From: Brevundimonas sp.
GTDB lineage: Bacteria > Pseudomonadota > Alphaproteobacteria > Caulobacterales > Caulobacteraceae
Reading direction: 5' to 3'
NCBI GenBank assembly: GCA_003248965.1
Contig: QFQU01000022.1
Span: 1-56,366 of the forward strand
Length of the DNA stretch: 56,366 nucleotides
Below are positions 52,051 to 56,366 of this stretch, piece after piece. Position 1 is the stretch's first letter, and the number at the start of each line of letters is the position of its first letter. A program made the position numbers and the translations under genes. The notes under the pieces were generated by a model that was not told where the DNA came from, searched no databases, and saw only the letters and a program-made list of their open reading frames with translations.

Positions 52051-54501
52051 TCAGAAGGCGTAGGTGACGGTCGCCTGGATGGTGCGCGGGGCGCCACGGT
52101 AGGCATAGGTGGACTTGGACGAATCCGTCGCACCCGAGATCGAACCGAAGTACTTCTCGTCGAACAGGTTCACGACACGCAGCGCAAGGCTGGAGTGCTT
52201 GTATCCGAAGTAGCCAAGGTCGAACTTGGCGTCGGCGTTAACAACCGTGTAGGCGTCCGTGTACAGATCGTTGACGTCAGTCACCCAACGCTCGCCGGTG
52301 TACTTGACCTGAGCGCCCAGTTGCAGCGGGCCGGTTTCGTACTGGATGCGGCCGCCGAAGGTCCAATCCGGCGTCTCCGTCAGCGACTTGCCGCCCGTCT
52401 TGATCAGGTTCGTGCCGTCCAGATAGTCGTTGGCGATTTCCGAGTCCGTGTACGAAGCCGAGGCGTACAACGACAGACCTTCCATCGGCGACCAGCCGAC
52501 CTGCGAGTCGAAGCCGTACAGCTTCACATCGCCGACGTTCGAGTCGAACGAAACGCCCAGATCCTGATCGTAGCGCGACACGATGCGGTTCTTGAACTGG
52601 GTGTACCAGACGTTGGCCGAGGCGATCAGGGCGCCCGTTTGATAACGGTAGCCCAGGTCGTAGGTGGTGGTCTTTTCCGGCGCGGTGATCGGCGAGGTGA
52701 TTTCGCCCTTCGTGTCGAAGAAGACGGTGTACAGATTGTCGGTACGCGGCAGGGTCAGCGACTGAGCGAACGAAGCATAGACCGAATGAGGGCCAGAGAA
52801 GTTCCAGCTGACGTTCACGTTCGGCAGGACGTCATCGAACTTCACGTCACGCGAATAAGGCGCAATGTAGCTCTGCGAGCGCGTGCCGACCTTGTAGGTG
52901 CCGTCCGTTTGCTTGACCGCAGTTTCAGTCGTGCAGACAACCGAGCTGCTCTTCGACTGCGAGTAGCAGTTCTGGTTCATTTCGCGCTTGAAGTAGGGCA
53001 CGCGCAGACCGACGTTGACGCGCAGCGCATCGTCAAGGAAGCGACCGGCGTATTCGACGGCGAACTGGTTCAGGATGGCGTAGGACAGACGGTCACGGGC
53101 ACGCAGTTCATAACCATCCAGGTTGACGATGCGATGAGCATCGTCACGCAAGCCGGCGAACGGATCGAAGAAGCGCGGCTGAGACGGGTCCGAGAAGTCG
53201 ATCCGACCATAGAGGCCGGACTGACGGTGACGGGCGTCGTCCAGGGTGTAGGCGGCGCGCAGGGTCTGCGTGTCCGACAGCTTCCAGATCAGCGAGGAGC
53301 TGATGCCGTAACGCTGAGTATGCGTCACGTTGGTTGAGTGAATACGGACGCTGTCCAGCGTGTCGCCGTCGCCGTTCAGGTCAACGCCGCCCGTGGTCTT
53401 GGAGCCGCGGATCGTACGGTCGGTTTCCGACAGGACGAACTGACCCGACCCGCCAGTCGCCAGGGTGTACTGGAACGATGGATCGAAGGTAAAGATCAGG
53501 TTGTCGCGCAGGGTGAAGCGCGATTGAGCGCGGAGGTTGCCGGTGTCCGAGGGGTTTTGACGCAGAGCCCAGAACCGGTTGCTGTTGCCGTCGACATCGG
53601 CTTGGCCGTTGCGGTAGGTCGGAGCCGTGTAGTTGGTGTCGAAGTCGCTGTTCCAGGTCACGCCGTTGGCCAGGCTGGCCGAACCGTCAGCGTTGCGCTG
53701 CAGTTGCAGGTCCGCATAGTTGTTGTTGCGGTTGCGGTTCCAGTGACCGGCCAGCGAAACGAAATCGCCATTATCGCGGATCGGCTGGAAAATCTTGAAG
53801 TTGTACTGCGTTTTGTTCAGGTCGCCCTGACCCTTGTACTTGTCGTACGATTGATCCGAATAGGCGAGCCAGGCGCGGGTGCCGAAGGCACCGACTTCGC
53901 CCGTGTTCAGTTGAGCGAAGATACGGCGGAAGTCGCTGTCGCCCAGCGAGCCTTTGATGCGGCCGCCAAACTCGGTCGGAACAGGGATCGAGGACATGTT
54001 AATGGTGCCGCCCGAGGCCGAGGCCGTCGGGGAGTCAACGTCGGTCGTACCGGTGTTGACCGAAGCCGAGCCGATCAGTTCGCTGTCCAGTTGCTGGTTC
54101 GAATACAGCGAATAGTTGCCCGAGTCGTTCAGCGGCATGCCGTCGAAGGTCTGCGAGATGCGAGGACCGTCGAAACCATGCAGGCGAATGTTGCCGCCCG
54201 ACGAACCATAGGCGTCGTTGTTGGTGAAGCTCATGCCCGGAACCAAGTTCAGAACTTCGTTGATCGTCTGACCGGCGGCCTGGGCCTCGATGAACTCCTG
54301 CGTGACCGTCGAACGCGACTTGCCGACGGTTTCCGCCACGATGGCGCCGTCGATGTTGCGTGGGCCGCGCTGGCCAGTGACGACGACTTCTTGAACTTCA
54401 ACCGCGGTCGTACCGGTAGATTGTGCGAAAGCGGCGCCCGAGAAGGCGAAGGAACCCGCAAGCGCGGTGGTCGCCCAGATCAGGCTTTTGCGGTTGGTCA
54501 T
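52051..54501 (-). CDS. TonB-dependent receptor, likely Pho regulon
   Basis: An 816-residue outer-membrane active transporter. Signal peptide to about residue 25 (A-F-A before Q), TonB box region with V-Q-E-V-V-V-T-G, plug domain (about 45-180; N-I-R-L-H-G-F-D-G and S-G-G-T-I-N), then a 22-strand barrel ending in V-T-Y-A-F with terminal Phe. A plug cysteine is absent; the only cysteines are in a long extracellular loop (N-Q-N-C-Y-S and V-V-C-T-T, about residues 527 and 537) and probably form a disulfide. The upstream Pho box (54594-54622) suggests uptake of a phosphorus compound under phosphate starvation, but the substrate is unproven. The ATG at 54501 begins the signal peptide; the longer frame adds 26 unlikely residues. 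Confidence 0.94.
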   Translation of the reverse strand: MTNRKSLIWATTALAGSFAFSGAAFAQSTGTTAVEVQEVVVTGQRGPRNIDGAIVAETVGKSRSTVTQEFIEAQAAGQTINEVLNLVPGMSFTNNDAYGSSGGNIRLHGFDGPRISQTFDGMPLNDSGNYSLYSNQQLDSELIGSASVNTGTTDVDSPTASASGGTINMSSIPVPTEFGGRIKGSLGDSDFRRIFAQLNTGEVGAFGTRAWLAYSDQSYDKYKGQGDLNKTQYNFKIFQPIRDNGDFVSLAGHWNRNRNNNYADLQLQRNADGSASLANGVTWNSDFDTNYTAPTYRNGQADVDGNSNRFWALRQNPSDTGNLRAQSRFTLRDNLIFTFDPSFQYTLATGGSGQFVLSETDRTIRGSKTTGGVDLNGDGDTLDSVRIHSTNVTHTQRYGISSSLIWKLSDTQTLRAAYTLDDARHRQSGLYGRIDFSDPSQPRFFDPFAGLRDDAHRIVNLDGYELRARDRLSYAILNQFAVEYAGRFLDDALRVNVGLRVPYFKREMNQNCYSQSKSSSVVCTTETAVKQTDGTYKVGTRSQSYIAPYSRDVKFDDVLPNVNVSWNFSGPHSVYASFAQSLTLPRTDNLYTVFFDTKGEITSPITAPEKTTTYDLGYRYQTGALIASANVWYTQFKNRIVSRYDQDLGVSFDSNVGDVKLYGFDSQVGWSPMEGLSLYASASYTDSEIANDYLDGTNLIKTGGKSLTETPDWTFGGRIQYETGPLQLGAQVKYTGERWVTDVNDLYTDAYTVVNADAKFDLGYFGYKHSSLALRVVNLFDEKYFGSISGATDSSKSTYAYRGAPRTIQATVTYAF

Positions 54502-54593
54502 TACATCTATCCCCAGATGAAAGGCGTGAAGGCGGCAGGCATGAGTCGCCTGCCTCGATGTCGCCCCCTCTAAGGCCAATGTCGGAACGTCGG

Positions 54594-54622
54594 GCGACAG
54601 TTATATGACACTGATATGACAG
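54594..54622 (-). promoter_or_regulatory. Pho box (PhoB site) upstream of the TonB-dependent receptor
   Basis: On the minus strand three heptamers sit in perfect 11-base register: CTGTCAT (54616-54622), GTGTCAT (54605-54611) and CTGTCGC (54594-54600), separated by AT-rich ATCA and ATAA. The PhoB consensus is CTGTCAT-AWAW-CTGTCAY. The site is 93-121 bases before the receptor ATG, normal for a PhoB-activated promoter. kpsS ends 39 bases upstream, so the box serves the receptor. Confidence 0.8.
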
Positions 54623-54660
54623 AGCGGAGGGGTGGTGCCGGCGCCACACCCCATCGCGGG

Positions 54661-56025
54661 TCAATCCTCGGATCGTTCGAACACCGATACGACGCCTGCG
54701 GCCGTCCGGGCCATGGCCCTCGGCTCGTGGAAATTGCCGTTGACCTGGCTCTGGGCGATCACATGGGCGCGGAATCGGTGGAACAGGGCGGCGTCCGGCG
54801 CCTGCGGATTGCGCCAGAAGTCGTCGATATCCTGCTGATCCGTGAGACCTTCGAAATCGAAGAAGGCGTCGCCCAGCACCTTGACCGGCGTATGGAACCC
54901 CAGGGCGGAGAGCGCAGCGCTTGAGTTGTTCACGATCATGCCGCGCGAGGCGCGACACAACTGGGCCAGATTGCCGCCGTCGATGAAGTCGACGCGCCCC
55001 TCGACGCCCCGCTCGACCGCCAGACGGCGCGTCACGGCCTGAAGATCGACCAGACCCGGATCCAGCGGATGGTTCTTGACCACCAGCCGGTCGCCGGCTT
55101 GGGCATGCCGGGCGAAACTGCTTATGACCGCTGCAAGGAAGGCCGTATTGTCGGCATAGCGCGAATATCGCAGCAGCTGGGCGTCGCCCTCGCGTTGGAG
55201 ACAGGCGATGAAAAAGGGGCCGCGCGGGGCGATGGCGGCGACATCGCAATCTGCGCGAGACCTAAGCGACAGCGCCAGATAGCGACGGATATGGCCCAGA
55301 CACTGCCGCAACGGCGAGGCGGTATAGTAGTTGACGTAGTTCGGAAACAGGAACCCGCCTAGACCCTGCGCCAGATGATAGGCACTGATGTTCACGACAT
55401 GGTGCGGCAAAATCTTGCCGACCGGCGTCGGCTCGATCAGGCGAGGCGCAGGCGCCGGATAACCCTGGGCGAAACGCGGCAGGGCGCTGGAGCCGTTCAC
55501 GCCGTTGCGCTCGACCGTGATCCAGTCGGGACGGAAATAGCCGTTCTCCAGCACCCAGATCCGCACACCCATCGCCTCGCCGGCGGCTACGACCGCGCGA
55601 TTGTAGGGACCGCCCTCGCCGAACAGAACCACGTCGGTGAAGCCCTGCGCGACGTCCGGCAGGCGCGAGGCCCACGCCTGGGCGTCGCCCTTGAACACAA
55701 TGGCGCCGCGCCGCCGCCAAGAGATGGCGTCGCCGGCGTTGAAGATCATCCGGGCGACTTCGGCGCCTCTGGATTCGAGCACCGCCGCCAAGGCGCTGGC
55801 GAAAGGACCGAAGGGCGCGGTGACGATCAGAAAACGTCGTCCGGAAAGCGCCGCCCCGCTACGGCGGAACGGAGCGTCCAGCACGATTGAGCGGCGCGGC
55901 TCCCCAACGGCCGGCGTTCGTAGGCGGAGGGGCGCGCTCGCACCCAGGACGTTCTCGGCGCGCAGGCGATAACGTCGACGGCGACGCCCTTGGAACGCTT
56001 TGGAGGACTGACGCAGATCGACCAC
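54661..56025 (-). CDS. kpsS: KpsS-type capsule Kdo transferase
   Basis: A 454-residue protein of the capsule polysaccharide biosynthesis family that includes KpsS. Typical features are E-N-G-Y-F-R-P-D-W-I-T-V-E-R-x-G-V-N-G-S-S (about 165-185), V-V-K-N-H-P-L-D-P-G (about 342-351) and V-N-N-S-S-A-A-L-S-A-L (about 390-400). KpsS adds the first Kdo to lyso-phosphatidylglycerol, and KpsC, also in this window, extends it. I favour GTG at 56025 with GGGAG eight bases upstream; the frame extends to a TTG at 56082 without a ribosome site. An 18-base palindrome lies about 90 bases upstream. kpsS and kpsC are usually adjacent but here are 34 kb apart. Confidence 0.85.
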   Translation of the reverse strand: MVDLRQSSKAFQGRRRRRYRLRAENVLGASAPLRLRTPAVGEPRRSIVLDAPFRRSGAALSGRRFLIVTAPFGPFASALAAVLESRGAEVARMIFNAGDAISWRRRGAIVFKGDAQAWASRLPDVAQGFTDVVLFGEGGPYNRAVVAAGEAMGVRIWVLENGYFRPDWITVERNGVNGSSALPRFAQGYPAPAPRLIEPTPVGKILPHHVVNISAYHLAQGLGGFLFPNYVNYYTASPLRQCLGHIRRYLALSLRSRADCDVAAIAPRGPFFIACLQREGDAQLLRYSRYADNTAFLAAVISSFARHAQAGDRLVVKNHPLDPGLVDLQAVTRRLAVERGVEGRVDFIDGGNLAQLCRASRGMIVNNSSAALSALGFHTPVKVLGDAFFDFEGLTDQQDIDDFWRNPQAPDAALFHRFRAHVIAQSQVNGNFHEPRAMARTAAGVVSVFERSED

Positions 56026-56116
56026 TAAGACCGCTCCCGGCGCGGCCGCGCCAGCGACGGCGCGGCCGCATCGCCGATGCAATCAGAACGTTTGAAAGAT
56101 CGGATCATTTGCCCCC

Positions 56117-56134
56117 TATGTCGCGCGCGACATA
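56117..56134. promoter_or_regulatory. 18-base perfect palindrome upstream of kpsS
   Basis: TATGTCGCGCGCGACATA is perfectly symmetric and lies in an AT-rich promoter region, 92 bases before the GTG start of kpsS. Length and symmetry suit a dimeric repressor of LacI or TetR type; the regulator is unknown. Confidence 0.45.
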
Positions 56135-56286
56135 TTTGTAATCAATCGAAAAACACCGTCCGAAGACAGGCCTGTCGTCGAGTGGTGCAGATTGAAGACA
56201 CCCCTCCAAAACAAAGCAAAGCCGCCCCGTGTCCCTTTCGAGAACGGGACGGCCCGCTGGTCTTGCAACGTCATGACGCATCGATT

Positions 56287-56315
56287 CCCGGCCCGGATTT
56301 TTGCTCCGGGCCGGG
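56287..56315. terminator. Strong hairpin after the OmpA-like gene
   Basis: CCCGGCCCGGA (56287-56297) pairs perfectly with TCCGGGCCGGG (56305-56315), 12 bases beyond the stop of the minus-strand gene. No T run follows on the minus strand; TTTC follows on the plus strand. A second, weaker hairpin and a T-rich tract lie at about 56205-56260. Confidence 0.5.
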
Positions 56316-56327
56316 TTTCGCTTGGTC

Positions 56328-56366
56328 TTAGAAGTTGATGTCGATGGTCGCGCGACGGTTGAGCGG
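56328..56366 (-). CDS. OmpA-family protein, last 12 codons only (runs off the window)
   Basis: The minus strand at the right edge encodes P-L-N-R-R-A-T-I-D-I-N-F followed by TAA. N-R-R-[AV]-x-I-x-[IF] is the usual end of OmpA-like peptidoglycan-binding domains. Only 39 bases are visible, so the family is a tentative reading. Confidence 0.5.
   Translation of the reverse strand, partial: PLNRRATIDINF

Overview
The window reads as a chromosomal segment of a GC-rich alphaproteobacterium of the Caulobacterales, most like Brevundimonas. The grounds are the hfaA-hfaB-hfaD holdfast-anchor genes, an EipA (DUF1134) lipoprotein with a near-canonical CtrA box, a DUF4167 protein, two DUF4893 lipoproteins, TonB-dependent receptors, a UDP-sulfoquinovose synthase homologue, and KpsC/KpsS-type Kdo transferases. 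I see no rRNA, tRNA, CRISPR array, insertion sequence or prophage. The genus is inferred from gene content, not from a marker gene.

Layout. 0.2-4.2 kb: CBS-pair protein and rhomboid protease (minus), then the overlapping hfaABD operon (plus). 4.3-8.3 kb: M16 peptidase converging on a secreted Gly/Asn-rich protein. 8.6-14.6 kb: ileS and ppdK. 14.8-18.7 kb: small beta-barrel protein, 86-aa protein, M48 peptidase, DoxX and a KAS III enzyme. 18.8-25.9 kb (minus): kpsC, a hybrid histidine kinase and clpB with a likely heat-shock promoter. 26.0-27.4 kb: the 3' remnants of a TonB-dependent receptor and of a BCCT transporter, joined head to head. 27.4-34.0 kb: Tat-type serine hydrolase, hypothetical proteins, two DUF4893 lipoproteins, a degenerate kinase with an intact receiver domain, DUF4167. 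34.4-37.6 kb: sqdB-like gene, SDR-type reductase, eipA and an AT-rich small gene. 37.7-47.9 kb: a rearranged infC / rpmI-rplT / pheS-pheT cluster, with a peptidase and an MFS gene between infC and rpmI, a CBS-REC remnant gene between rplT and pheS, and two paralogous unknown genes between pheS and pheT. 48.0-51.9 kb: GT9 glycosyltransferase, alpha/beta hydrolase, and aguA-aguB (agmatine to putrescine). 52.0-56.4 kb: a TonB-dependent receptor behind a three-repeat Pho box, kpsS, and the end of an OmpA-like gene.

The envelope is the common theme: holdfast anchoring, capsule Kdo linker synthesis (KpsC and KpsS), a GT9 enzyme, sulfolipid precursor synthesis, EipA and outer-membrane receptors. The rest is translation and stress housekeeping.

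The strongest candidate for something undescribed is a short structured leader motif. It has an outer stem, an asymmetric CAAGCA/GAT internal loop, tandem G-A mismatches and an inner stem. Three copies with compensatory changes, plus a shorter one, lie sense-oriented just 5' of ileS, the KAS III gene (tandem pair) and rplT; a degenerate copy may precede rpmI. Before the KAS III gene, the 3' strand of the outer stem is also the only visible Shine-Dalgarno sequence. A second, separate family of paired palindromes sits mainly between convergent genes. All functional statements come from reading the sequence by eye; no searches were run.
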